Part shown: piece by piece, positions 17,083 to 25,677 of the stretch | How the letters are laid out: each line of letters starts with the position of its first letter | Numbering within the stretch: the first letter of the stretch is position 1 | Assembly (NCBI GenBank): GCA_002728175.1 | Contig: PBVH01000016.1 | Coordinates: forward strand, 12,676-41,886 | Reading direction: 5' to 3' | DNA from: Flavobacteriales bacterium | GTDB lineage: Bacteria > Bacteroidota > Bacteroidia > Flavobacteriales > BACL11 | Length of the DNA: 29,211 bases | Made by a program: the position numbers and the translations under genes | The notes under the pieces: generated by a model | Told to the model about the DNA's origin: nothing | The model's input: the letters and a program-made list of their open reading frames with translations, nothing else | Database searches by the model: none

Positions 17083-18036
17083 ATGGAATATCTTGATTTC
17101 GAAAAACCTATTGAAGATTTAATTGACAAGTTAAAAAAAGCCCAAGAACTAGGTGAAGATAATGCAGTTGATGTCAGTCAAACACTTGATGACTTAAATA
17201 AACAAATAACAAAAAAAAGAGAAGAAATTTATAATAATCTAACTGCATGGCAAAAAGTTCAAGTTTCTAGACACCCCCAAAGACCTTATGCATTAGATTA
17301 TATTAATGCATTAACAAAAGGGGAATTTATTGAACTTCATGGCGATAGAAATATAAAAGATGACAAAGCTATGATTGGTGGCTGGGGTATGGTAGGTGAT
17401 TATGGTGTAATGTTTATTGGACAACAAAAAGGAAGAAATACTAAGGAAAGACAATTTAGAAACTTCGGTATGGCCTCCCCCGATGGTTATAGAAAAGCAT
17501 TACGTTTAATGAAATTAGCTGAAAAATTTGACAAACCAATTATCTGTCTTGTTGATACTCCTGGGGCTTTTCCTGGATTAGAAGCAGAGCAAAGAGGTCA
17601 AGGTGAAGCTATTGCTAGAAATATATTGGAGATGACAAGAATTAAAGTTCCTATTATTGTGATTATAATTGGTGAAGGTGCATCTGGTGGAGCACTTGGA
17701 ATAGGTGTTGGTGATAAAATACTGATGTTAAATAATTCATGGTACTCAGTTATCTCTCCTGAAAATTGCTCAACAATTTTATGGGGAAGTTGGGAATATA
17801 AAGAAACAGCTGCAAAGTCTTTAAAATTAACAGCAACAGACATGAGTAATTTAGGGCTTGTTGATGAAATTATTCAAGAACCTGTAGGCGGAGCACATGC
17901 TTTTCCTGAGAAAACATTTCAAAAAGTCAAAAAAACTATACTAACTGCAATCGACGAACTCAAAAAAATAGAAAAAGAAAAATTAATTTTTAATAGAATG
18001 GAGAAATTCTCTAAAATGGGATTTATAAAAGAATAA
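17083..18036 (+). CDS. accA: Acetyl-CoA carboxylase carboxyltransferase subunit alpha
   Basis: AccA pairs with AccD to transfer the carboxyl group from carboxybiotin to acetyl-CoA, forming malonyl-CoA for fatty-acid synthesis. The 317-residue length is normal for the family. Visible hallmarks are the N-terminal helical region (MEYLDFEKPIEDLIDKLKK), SRHPQRPYALDYI, the ELHGDR motif, QQKGRNTKERQFRNFGM, DTPGAFPGLEAEQRGQGEAIA and the oxyanion-forming GEGASGGALGIGVGD. The ATG at 17083 follows a good -7 element. The gene ends one base before dnaB begins, so the two are co-transcribed. AccD, AccB and AccC are not encoded here. Confidence 0.97.
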   Translation: MEYLDFEKPIEDLIDKLKKAQELGEDNAVDVSQTLDDLNKQITKKREEIYNNLTAWQKVQVSRHPQRPYALDYINALTKGEFIELHGDRNIKDDKAMIGGWGMVGDYGVMFIGQQKGRNTKERQFRNFGMASPDGYRKALRLMKLAEKFDKPIICLVDTPGAFPGLEAEQRGQGEAIARNILEMTRIKVPIIVIIIGEGASGGALGIGVGDKILMLNNSWYSVISPENCSTILWGSWEYKETAAKSLKLTATDMSNLGLVDEIIQEPVGGAHAFPEKTFQKVKKTILTAIDELKKIEKEKLIFNRMEKFSKMGFIKE

Positions 18037-18037
18037 T

Positions 18038-19516
18038 ATGGCAAAAAAAATTGGAAAAAGAGTTTTAAAAGCAACATCAACAAATAAAGTAGATGGCAAA
18101 CTTCAACCCCAAGCGATTGACTTAGAACGTGCTGTTTTGGGCGCTTTAATGATTGATAATGAATCGTTATCAGATACAATTGATTCTCTTCATCCAGAGT
18201 ATTTTTATAAAAGAGAACACCAAAAAATATTTGAAGCAATAGTTAAATTGTTTAATAATACACAACCTGTTGATATTTTAACTGTAACTGAAGAGTTAAA
18301 AAAAATGGGAGAAATAGATTTCGTTGGAGGTCTAAGCTATATTTCTGAACTAACAAATAATATTGCCTCAGCTTCAAATACAGAGTTTCACGCCAGAATT
18401 ATTGCCGAAAAATTTATTAAACGATCATTAATCAGTATTTCAAACAACATAATTAATGACGCCTTCAATGAATCTGTAGATATTTTTGATTTATTAAGTA
18501 CTGCTGAAGAAAAGCTATTTACCGTAACGGAAGGAACCTTACGTAAAAGTTATGACAAAATGAGTGTTTTAATTAAAGGTGCATTAGAAAATATTGAAAT
18601 ACTTAGGAATAAAGAGGATACACTAAGTGGAATACCTACAGGTTTTTCTAATTTAGATAGAGTTACGTCTGGCTGGCAAGCATCTGACCTAATAATTATC
18701 GCAGCAAGACCTGGGATGGGGAAAACAGCTTTTGCACTTTCAATGGCAAGAAACATTGCGATAGATTATAAAAAAGCTGTTGGCTTTTTTTCATTAGAAA
18801 TGTCTTCAGAACAATTGGTAAATAGATTGATTGCAAGTGAAGCACAATTGGGTGCAAATAAACTTAGAAAAGGAGATTTAGCTGATCATGAAATGATTCA
18901 ACTTCATGAAAAAATTAAATATCTTTCAGAAGCACCTATTTTTATTGATGACACTCCTGCTTTAACTATTTTTGAACTACGAGCTAAAGCAAGAAGGTTA
19001 GTTAAAAATCATAAAGTTGGTATTTTAATAATTGATTATTTACAGCTAATGCATGCAGGTGGAAATGCTGGAAATAGAGAACAAGAAATATCTACAATTT
19101 CAAGATCACTTAAAGGAATAGCAAAGGAATTAAAAATTCCTGTCATTGCGCTATCTCAAGTTAATAGAGGTGTTGAAAGTAGATCAGGTGTTGGAAGTAA
19201 AAGACCCATGTTATCTGATTTAAGAGAATCTGGTGCTATAGAGCAAGATGCAGATATTGTAACTTTCATATACAGACCTGAATACTATAAAATTTTTGAA
19301 TGGGATAATGGAGATGATTCTAGAGGACAAGCAGAAATTATGATAGCTAAACATAGAAATGGTTCTTTAGCAAATATAAGACTTAAATTTACAGCTGAAT
19401 TTGCTAGATTTAGTAATTTAGATTATATGGATGATATAGATGATAATGACGAAAATTCTTCGATGATTTCCATCTCTTCAAGTATGAATAAAGATGAAAA
19501 TGATGATTCTTTTTAA
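18038..19516 (+). CDS. dnaB: Replicative DNA helicase DnaB
   Basis: DnaB is the hexameric 5'-3' helicase of the replication fork. The N-terminal domain is at about 25-125 (LQPQAIDLERAVLGALM), and the RecA-type ATPase core starts near 190. Walker A is AARPGMGKTAFAL (about 220-232). Other core motifs are FFSLEMSSEQL, the Walker B region ILIIDYLQLM, ALSQVNRGVESR, LSDLRESGAIEQDAD and KHRNGSL. The protein is 492 residues, uninterrupted by an intein, and ends in an acidic, Ser-rich tail (from about 465). Separated from accA by one base, it overlaps the next gene by up to 23 bases, so accA, dnaB and the following gene look like one operon. Confidence 0.97.
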   Translation: MAKKIGKRVLKATSTNKVDGKLQPQAIDLERAVLGALMIDNESLSDTIDSLHPEYFYKREHQKIFEAIVKLFNNTQPVDILTVTEELKKMGEIDFVGGLSYISELTNNIASASNTEFHARIIAEKFIKRSLISISNNIINDAFNESVDIFDLLSTAEEKLFTVTEGTLRKSYDKMSVLIKGALENIEILRNKEDTLSGIPTGFSNLDRVTSGWQASDLIIIAARPGMGKTAFALSMARNIAIDYKKAVGFFSLEMSSEQLVNRLIASEAQLGANKLRKGDLADHEMIQLHEKIKYLSEAPIFIDDTPALTIFELRAKARRLVKNHKVGILIIDYLQLMHAGGNAGNREQEISTISRSLKGIAKELKIPVIALSQVNRGVESRSGVGSKRPMLSDLRESGAIEQDADIVTFIYRPEYYKIFEWDNGDDSRGQAEIMIAKHRNGSLANIRLKFTAEFARFSNLDYMDDIDDNDENSSMISISSSMNKDENDDSF

Positions 19517-20771
19517 AACAAAAAAAATACTATTTTTTGTATTATTTTTTTCTTTCTACCAAGCTAATTGCTCTTATATATTAATACCAATGAACAATGA
19601 TCAAAAAAATCATCTCAAAGCTTATGGTATCGCATATAAAACTATTGCCAATGATATATATGTATCTTGGCTTTTAAATTATGAGGGAGGAAGTTTTTTA
19701 ATGAAATATAATACACTAACAGAAAAAGAATGTAATATAAGAGGTGTTACCTACAATATTATAGCAGATCTAAAAGCGAATCAAATTTTAAACGAAATAA
19801 GATCTCCAGAGAAAAATCAAGATATTGTGAGATTAGAAAAAGTTCCAAAAATCGCAATTTATTCGCCAAAAAATAAACAACCATGGGATGATGCTGTAAC
19901 ATTAGCATTAACATATGCTGAAATTCCGTATGATGTAATTTATGATACTGAAGTATTAAATAATTTACTACCAATTTATGATTGGCTTCATCTACATCAT
20001 GAAGATTTTACGGGGCAATATGGAAGATTTTATGCTTCATATAAAAATGCTTCATGGTATAAAGAACAGAAAAAAGAATCTGAGAAGCTTGCAAAAAAAT
20101 TAGGGTTTAAAAAAGTATCTAAACAAAAGCTAGCAGTTGTTAAAAAAATAAAGGAATATATAATATCAGGAGGTTTTTTGTTTGCAATGTGTTCTGCAAC
20201 AGATAGTTATGATATTGCATTAGCTGCTTCGGAAACAGATATCTGTAGTCAAATGTTCGATAATGATCCAAGTGATCCACTCGCGGATGAAAAACTTGAT
20301 TTTAACAAAACTTTAGCGTTTACAAATTTTACCTTAATTAAAAATCCAAATATTTATGAGTTTTCATCAATAGATGCTACAAGAAGTAGAAGAATAGCAC
20401 CAAAAGTTGATTTTTTTACTTTATTTGATTTTTCTGCAAAATGGGATCCAGTACCAACTATGTTATGTCAAAACCATGAAAAAGTTATAAAAGGATTTAT
20501 GGGGCAGACAACTTCATTTAAAAATAAGTACATAAAAAAAGATGTTATTATAATGGGAGAAACCAAATCAACAAATGAGTCTAGATATATTCATGGTAAA
20601 CTTGGCAATGGGACATGGACATTCTATGGTGGACATGACCCTGAAGACTATCAACATCGAGTTGGTGATCCAAAAACAGACTTATCACTACATCCTAACT
20701 CAGCAGGATATAGATTAATTTTAAATAATATATTATTCCCGGCAGCAAAAAAAAAGAAACTAAAGACTTAA
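19494..20771 (+). CDS. Exported protein usually labelled 'asparagine synthetase B'; class I amidotransferase/ThuA-like
   Basis: The protein of up to 425 residues has an N-terminal signal peptide (KILFFVLFFSFYQANC, then SYILIPMNNDQKNHLKAYG), so it is probably periplasmic. I recognise it as a Bacteroidota family commonly named asparagine synthetase B, and its place after dnaB fits that family. The label is doubtful: there is no N-terminal Cys2 glutaminase and no SGGLDSS ATP pyrophosphatase loop. Instead GGFLFAMCSATD has a nucleophile-elbow-like Cys at 233, and GGHDPEDY (His381, Asp382) resembles class I glutamine amidotransferase/ThuA folds. Substrate unknown. Start choice is open: ATGs at 19494, 19500 and 19503 are in frame, all inside the end of dnaB. 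The stop abuts that of the convergent acyl-CoA synthetase gene with no spacer. Confidence 0.78.
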   Translation: MKMMILFKTKKILFFVLFFSFYQANCSYILIPMNNDQKNHLKAYGIAYKTIANDIYVSWLLNYEGGSFLMKYNTLTEKECNIRGVTYNIIADLKANQILNEIRSPEKNQDIVRLEKVPKIAIYSPKNKQPWDDAVTLALTYAEIPYDVIYDTEVLNNLLPIYDWLHLHHEDFTGQYGRFYASYKNASWYKEQKKESEKLAKKLGFKKVSKQKLAVVKKIKEYIISGGFLFAMCSATDSYDIALAASETDICSQMFDNDPSDPLADEKLDFNKTLAFTNFTLIKNPNIYEFSSIDATRSRRIAPKVDFFTLFDFSAKWDPVPTMLCQNHEKVIKGFMGQTTSFKNKYIKKDVIIMGETKSTNESRYIHGKLGNGTWTFYGGHDPEDYQHRVGDPKTDLSLHPNSAGYRLILNNILFPAAKKKKLKT

Positions 20772-22406
20772 CTAATTCATTAACAAAATATCTTCATCTG
20801 AATACCACTGTTGATATTTTTTAGAATATAATTTTTCTATAGAATTTCTTTTGATTTTCATAGTAGGAGTCAGTAATTTATTTTCAACAGTCCAATCTTC
20901 TTGCATTACTACAATATTATTTATCTTTTCATGCTTATCTAATTTAGCATTTACTTTACTTAAATTTGTTTTAAGATTCATGAGAAGTGCCTGTGAATTT
21001 TCATTCTTACCATTTTCAGATAAGTTTACTAATGCTATAGGCTGTGGCAGACCGTTTCCAACTACACATACCTGCTCAATATACTTATTTTCAGAAATCA
21101 ACATTTCAATTGGTGATGGAGCAACATACTTACCCTTACTTGTTTTAAACAAGTCCTTAACTCTACCAGTAATCTTTAAAAATCCTTTTTCATCAATTTC
21201 ACCCTCATCACCAGTATGCAACCAACCATTAATTATTGTTTTATCTGTTTCTTCTTGGTTTTTATAATATCCATCCATCAAAGCATCATGTTTTATCAAT
21301 ATTTCTTTTTTATCAGATAATTTAACATCACATAATGGTAAAGCTTTACCAACATAACCAATTTTAATATTATCATTGTAAGTGACGTGTGAATAACAGG
21401 TATTTTCAGTCATCGCATATGCTTCTTGTATATTAATATCTAACTTAGAAAACCATTGTATTAATGACACTGGTGTGGGTGCAGCACCGGTAAAAATATT
21501 TGTTGCTTTATATAGGCCTAAACTTTTTTTAATTTTTCTTTTTATTATTGTGGATAAAACTGGGATTTTTAATAATATGTCTAATTTATTTTGAGGCAAT
21601 TTTAATAAAATTCCCTGTTGAAACTTTGTCCATATTCTTGGAACCCCTAAAAAAACAGTCGGTGATGAATCTGATAAATTTTTTGAAAAGGTATCAATGC
21701 TTTCTGCAAAATAAACTCTTCCGCCAGTATACAAACTTCCCATTTCAACAAGAAGTCTTTCAGCAATATGACAAATTGGCAAATATGAAAAAAACACTTC
21801 AGTTGAAAGATTTAATGTCTTTACAGCATTTGTAGTTGCAAAACTTAGATTGAAAAATTTATGCATAACTCCCTTAGGTTCTCCAGTTGTTCCTGAAGTA
21901 TAAATTATTGTTGCTAGTTCTTTTGAGTCTCTGACAGGATTATCTTCAATGGGGCTAATATCTTTAACTAAGTCATCCCAAATTGGATAATCTTCTGTGT
22001 AAAATGGATAAGAAATGCATTTAATATCTTCATTCACACCATCTTTCATTTGTTCATAATTGTCTAACTTTCCAACAAATAATAGTTTAGTTTCACTATG
22101 CTCTAATATATTTTTTAATGTTTTTGAGTTAAGATTTGGATATAGTGGTACTGAGATATGACCACTCATCATAATAGCTAAATCACTCATTATCCAATGT
22201 GCACAATTTTTAGATAAAATTCCAATTTTACTATTTTCCGTTAAATTAAGTGATTTAATATAAGCAGCCATTTTTCTAACTTGCTGACCTACTTCCCCCC
22301 AAGTCCAATTATAAAGTTTATCATTTATTGGTTGACTAAGAAAAATATCATTTTGTTTTTGTTTTTCCCACTGATAAAAAATTTCAAGAGGTGTTAAATA
22401 ATTCAT
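20772..22406 (-). CDS. Long-chain acyl-CoA synthetase (AMP-forming)
   Basis: The 544-residue ANL-superfamily enzyme activates fatty acids with ATP to acyl-AMP and then acyl-CoA. The P-loop is IIYTSGTTGEPKGVMHKF (about 166-183). The acceptor-binding EAYAMTE motif follows, then the hinge region with GWLHTGDEGEI and GFLKITGRVKDLFKTSKGKYVAP (about 396-437). The C-terminal lid domain carries the Lys-containing LLTPTMKIKRNSIEKLYS. The pattern is that of long-chain fatty-acid CoA ligases, though slightly shorter than the usual roughly 590-600 residues. It has its own promoter region upstream (divergent from the DEAD-box gene) and no operon partner. Role: fatty-acid recycling or degradation. The exact chain length cannot be read from sequence. 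Confidence 0.9.
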   Translation of the reverse strand: MNYLTPLEIFYQWEKQKQNDIFLSQPINDKLYNWTWGEVGQQVRKMAAYIKSLNLTENSKIGILSKNCAHWIMSDLAIMMSGHISVPLYPNLNSKTLKNILEHSETKLLFVGKLDNYEQMKDGVNEDIKCISYPFYTEDYPIWDDLVKDISPIEDNPVRDSKELATIIYTSGTTGEPKGVMHKFFNLSFATTNAVKTLNLSTEVFFSYLPICHIAERLLVEMGSLYTGGRVYFAESIDTFSKNLSDSSPTVFLGVPRIWTKFQQGILLKLPQNKLDILLKIPVLSTIIKRKIKKSLGLYKATNIFTGAAPTPVSLIQWFSKLDINIQEAYAMTENTCYSHVTYNDNIKIGYVGKALPLCDVKLSDKKEILIKHDALMDGYYKNQEETDKTIINGWLHTGDEGEIDEKGFLKITGRVKDLFKTSKGKYVAPSPIEMLISENKYIEQVCVVGNGLPQPIALVNLSENGKNENSQALLMNLKTNLSKVNAKLDKHEKINNIVVMQEDWTVENKLLTPTMKIKRNSIEKLYSKKYQQWYSDEDILLMN

Positions 22407-22422
22407 TGTAATTGTTTTTTGT

Positions 22423-22449
22423 AATTATAAAAATACACAAATTATAATT
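22423..22449. repeat. Inverted repeat in the divergent acyl-CoA synthetase/helicase promoter region
   Basis: AATTATAA (22423-22430) and TTATAATT (22442-22449) form a perfect 8-base inverted repeat with an 11-base centre, 17-43 bases upstream of the acyl-CoA synthetase start. The spacing would suit a dimeric repressor operator, but the sequence is pure A/T and such repeats are expected by chance here. The rest of the 118-base gap shows no clear promoter (TATATTTA at 22513-22520 is too close to the helicase ATG). Confidence 0.2.
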
Positions 22450-22524
22450 TATCTATTAATCAATTAATGATTTTTGTGTTTATTTAAAATATTAATCAGA
22501 TTTTGTTTTTATTATATTTACAAA

Positions 22525-23643
22525 ATGGAATTTGATAAATTTAATTTTGAAAATAATATTTATGAGGCATTGGAGTTAATGAATTTTAAAAATCCTACTC
22601 CGGTGCAACAAAAAGCAATACCTAAAATACTTGATGGAGACGATATTATTGCGTGTGCCCAGACTGGAACAGGAAAAACAGCAGCTTTTGTATTACCAGT
22701 TCTAGATAAACTCTTAAAAAGAAAAAAAATAAATTCAGTAAATACAATCATTATAACACCAACAAGAGAATTAGCAAAACAAATTGATAGTCAAATAGAA
22801 GGTTTTGCATATTTTACTAATAATTCATCTTACGCAATTTATGGTGGTGGATCTGGAATTGAATATGAAAGACAAAAACAAGCAATTTGTAAAGGAACTG
22901 AAATAATTATATGTACACCTGGAAGACTATTAGCACATTTAGAATTTAATTATTTTGATACATCAACTATAAAACATATAGTTTTAGATGAAGCTGATAA
23001 AATGCTTGATATGGGTTTTTATAATGACATTATTAAAATCGTAAATAAGTTTCCAAAAAATTCACAAAAACTACTTTTTTCAGCAACAATGCCAAACAAA
23101 ATCAGGAAATTGGCAAATAAAATTTTAAAAAACCCTTCAGAAATAAATATATCAATATCCAAACCTGCAAGTGGAATAACTCAAACTGCCTACATGGTTG
23201 CAGATGAAAAAAAAGTTAATTTGATTTCAAATATTTTAAAAAAAAGAAAAAATAATAATAAAATATTAATTTTTGTTTCAAGTATTAAAAATGTTAAAGA
23301 AATAAATAAGCAACTTAAAAAAATAAAATTAATATCAAATGAAATGCATTCTGGATTATCTCAACTTGAAAGAGAAGAGACAATTAGAAAATTCAAAAAT
23401 GATAAAATAAATATACTAGTTACCACTGACATACTTTCCAGAGGAATAGATATTAAAAACGTTAATTTAGTTATTAATTATGAGGTTCCATTTGACCCAG
23501 AAGATTACATTCACAGAATTGGAAGAACAGCAAGAGCTCAAAAAACAGGTGAAGCAATAACATTTATTAATAAAAAACAAATAAAATTGTTTAAAAAAAT
23601 AGAAAAAGTAATTGAAAAAAAAATAAAAACTATTAAACATTAG
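22525..23643 (+). CDS. DEAD-box RNA helicase
   Basis: I start at the ATG at 22525 (373 residues, MEFDKFNFENNIYEAL); the in-frame TTG at 22474 gives an unlikely extension. All motifs are present: Q motif (FKNPTPVQQKAIP), I (AQTGTGKT), Ia (TPTREL), II (DEAD), III (SAT), IV (ILIFVSS), V (TDILSRGID) and VI (HRIGRTARA). The protein consists of the two RecA-like domains with almost no C-terminal extension, as in small RhlE-type helicases that assist RNA structure and decay, often induced in the cold. The specific role is not assignable. It is followed one base later by the glycosyltransferase gene, so it heads a three-gene run. Confidence 0.94.
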   Translation: MEFDKFNFENNIYEALELMNFKNPTPVQQKAIPKILDGDDIIACAQTGTGKTAAFVLPVLDKLLKRKKINSVNTIIITPTRELAKQIDSQIEGFAYFTNNSSYAIYGGGSGIEYERQKQAICKGTEIIICTPGRLLAHLEFNYFDTSTIKHIVLDEADKMLDMGFYNDIIKIVNKFPKNSQKLLFSATMPNKIRKLANKILKNPSEINISISKPASGITQTAYMVADEKKVNLISNILKKRKNNNKILIFVSSIKNVKEINKQLKKIKLISNEMHSGLSQLEREETIRKFKNDKINILVTTDILSRGIDIKNVNLVINYEVPFDPEDYIHRIGRTARAQKTGEAITFINKKQIKLFKKIEKVIEKKIKTIKH

Positions 23644-23644
23644 T

Positions 23645-25312
23645 ATGAATACAATTTATCTTGTAGTTGAGAAATATAAATGGTATATAGTCGCTTGGTT
23701 TTTACTTAATGTTTTTCAAGCAACATTTACAAATCTACACTATGATGAAGCATATTATTGGATATATTCAAAAATTTTAAGTTGGGGTTATTTTGATCAT
23801 CCACCAATGGTAAGTATAACAACCAAATTAGGAGATATCATTTCTCATAGCACATTAGGTATAAGGATAATTTCTATTTTAATGGGTACTAGTGTGTTAA
23901 TTGGTATTCTAAAGTTAATCGATAACACAAAAAACAATATTAACCCATTCTTTTTTATAATCTCGTTTCCTCTTATATCATCACATATTGCTGGCTTTCT
24001 TACATTACCTGATGCCTCATTATGCTTTTTTTTTATACTATTTTTATTTGCGTATAAAAAGTATCTTCTTAATGAATCAAAAGTTAATGTTATTGTTCTT
24101 TCTGTTACAATTGCATTTATGATTTACAGCAAATATCATGCTTTATTAATTATAGCTATCACAGTACTTTCAAACATTAACCTTCTATATAGAAAAAGTT
24201 TTTGGATAGTTACATTTCTGACTTTAATTATACTATCGCCACATATTTTTTGGCAATTTGAAAATAGTTTCCCAAGTATAATATATCATATAGACACTCG
24301 AACATCAGGCTTTCAATTTACCAACATAACTGAATTTATATTTTCCCAGATAATTTTAGCAGGACCATTAATTGGGATTTTTATTATTTATTTAGCCATA
24401 ACATTTAAGCCTAAAGATATATTTGAAAGAACGCTGAAAAACATAGCGTTAGGTTTTTATTTGTTTCTGTTTATTTACAGCTTTAGAAGTAGAATAGAGG
24501 CACATTGGGTATCTGTATCTACTATTCCATTGATAATTATTTCTTTCAAACAACTATCTAATAAACCAAAAATCAAAAAGTATATTACATCATTAATATA
24601 TCCGACTATATTTTTAATCTTAGTTAGCAGAATAGTATTATTAGGAAATAATTTTGAAAGAAAACTAGGTTTTAAGTCTAATTTTTTAGATATGCAAAGT
24701 TGGGCAAATGAATTAGACTCGGTTAGTAAAGGCCACCCAATATTATTTACAAACAAATATCATGATCATGCAGTTTATTCTTTTGCTAAAAATCAGTGGA
24801 AAGAAGCGGCACCAAGTTATTACAGTAGATTTAGTCAATTAGATTTTTACAAAACTGATTCCGTTTTGGATGGAAAAAAAGTTTTTGCTTTAAGCTATGG
24901 CAATGATGTAAAATGGTTATCAAAAAATAAGGTCGAACATAGAGGAAGTTTTATAGAAGACTATTATTCATATACAGGGCTCGAAATAAGTGATATTATG
25001 TTGAAAAATATAAATTCAAAAACATATCTGCATTTTACACTAGAAAATAAAACAAACAAAAACAGATTGTTTTATAAGGATAGTAAACAAAAATTAAAAC
25101 TGCATATTAAAATTAATGATTGTGAATTTAAACATTACTTTTTTGAAATTTCTGAAAAAAATAAAATATTAAAAAATGAAAAAATTAAATACAAATTATT
25201 AATTGATAAACAATACAAAAATAAAGTGAAAATAAATTTAACTCTAGCATCAAATAGTTTGCGAATCTTATCGATTAATAAAAAAATCTCATTAAAGGAT
25301 GTTAATAATTAA
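23645..25312 (+). CDS. GT39-family (ArnT/PMT-like) membrane glycosyltransferase
   Basis: The 555-residue polytopic membrane protein has the GT39/PMT signature in its first periplasmic loop: HYDEAYYWIYS, carrying the Asp-Glu needed for catalysis, and WGYFDHPPM. Many hydrophobic helices follow up to about residue 330. A C-terminal soluble region of roughly 200 residues includes TNKYHDHAVYSFAKNQWKEAAPSYYSR. Such enzymes transfer a sugar from an undecaprenyl-phosphate-linked donor to lipid A or a protein in the periplasm; which acceptor applies here is unknown. It starts one base after the helicase stop and overlaps the GtrA gene by 14 bases, so the GtrA-type protein is its likely partner for donor supply. 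Confidence 0.85.
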   Translation: MNTIYLVVEKYKWYIVAWFLLNVFQATFTNLHYDEAYYWIYSKILSWGYFDHPPMVSITTKLGDIISHSTLGIRIISILMGTSVLIGILKLIDNTKNNINPFFFIISFPLISSHIAGFLTLPDASLCFFFILFLFAYKKYLLNESKVNVIVLSVTIAFMIYSKYHALLIIAITVLSNINLLYRKSFWIVTFLTLIILSPHIFWQFENSFPSIIYHIDTRTSGFQFTNITEFIFSQIILAGPLIGIFIIYLAITFKPKDIFERTLKNIALGFYLFLFIYSFRSRIEAHWVSVSTIPLIIISFKQLSNKPKIKKYITSLIYPTIFLILVSRIVLLGNNFERKLGFKSNFLDMQSWANELDSVSKGHPILFTNKYHDHAVYSFAKNQWKEAAPSYYSRFSQLDFYKTDSVLDGKKVFALSYGNDVKWLSKNKVEHRGSFIEDYYSYTGLEISDIMLKNINSKTYLHFTLENKTNKNRLFYKDSKQKLKLHIKINDCEFKHYFFEISEKNKILKNEKIKYKLLIDKQYKNKVKINLTLASNSLRILSINKKISLKDVNN

Positions 25313-25670
25313 ATTTATAAAATTTTGTATTGTTGGGTTTTCTGGATTAGTAATTGATTTTATAATAACATATATTTCCAAAGAAAAGCTGAAAATACAC
25401 AAGTATATTTCTAACTCATTAGGATTTGTTATTGCAGTATGCACCAACTATTATTTAAATAGAATCTGGACATTTAACAGTGATTCAACTCAAATATTTG
25501 AAGAGTACACTAGCTTCTTTACAATATCAATTATTGGATTAATAACTTACAATATATTTTTATATTTTTTTCATGAAAAATTGGGAAAACAATTTTATAC
25601 ATCTAAATTTACTGCAATTTTGTTAACCTCATTTTGGAACTTTTTTGCAAATTATTATTATACATTTTAA
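25299..25670 (+). CDS. GtrA family membrane protein
   Basis: The 123-residue protein has four transmembrane helices and typical GtrA features: an N-terminal FCIVGFSGLVIDFIITYI helix, NSLGFVIAVCTNYYLNRIWTF, and a final FTAILLTSFWNFFANYYYTF helix. GtrA-type proteins are thought to flip or escort undecaprenyl-phosphate-linked sugars across the inner membrane. The 14-base overlap with the GT39-type gene suggests that the two act in one pathway of periplasmic glycosylation. The ATG at 25299 lies within the end of the previous gene and gives a start close to the family norm. Its end is 7 bases from the convergent ubiD-type gene. Confidence 0.88.
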   Translation: MLIIKFIKFCIVGFSGLVIDFIITYISKEKLKIHKYISNSLGFVIAVCTNYYLNRIWTFNSDSTQIFEEYTSFFTISIIGLITYNIFLYFFHEKLGKQFYTSKFTAILLTSFWNFFANYYYTF

Positions 25671-25677
25671 TAAAAAT

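Noticed and set aside
18038..19516. Possible intein in dnaB, a common intein host
   Set aside because: Walker A, Walker B and later motifs follow with normal spacing, and the length (492 residues) is that of an uninterrupted DnaB.
20851..21267. Plus-strand open frame of 138 codons inside the acyl-CoA synthetase gene
   Set aside because: It is the antisense of a conserved enzyme whose motifs all lie on the minus strand; nothing recognisable in the translation.
22474..22524. TTG start for the DEAD-box helicase
   Set aside because: It would add an unlikely hydrophobic extension across the probable promoter; the ATG at 22525 gives the usual family start.
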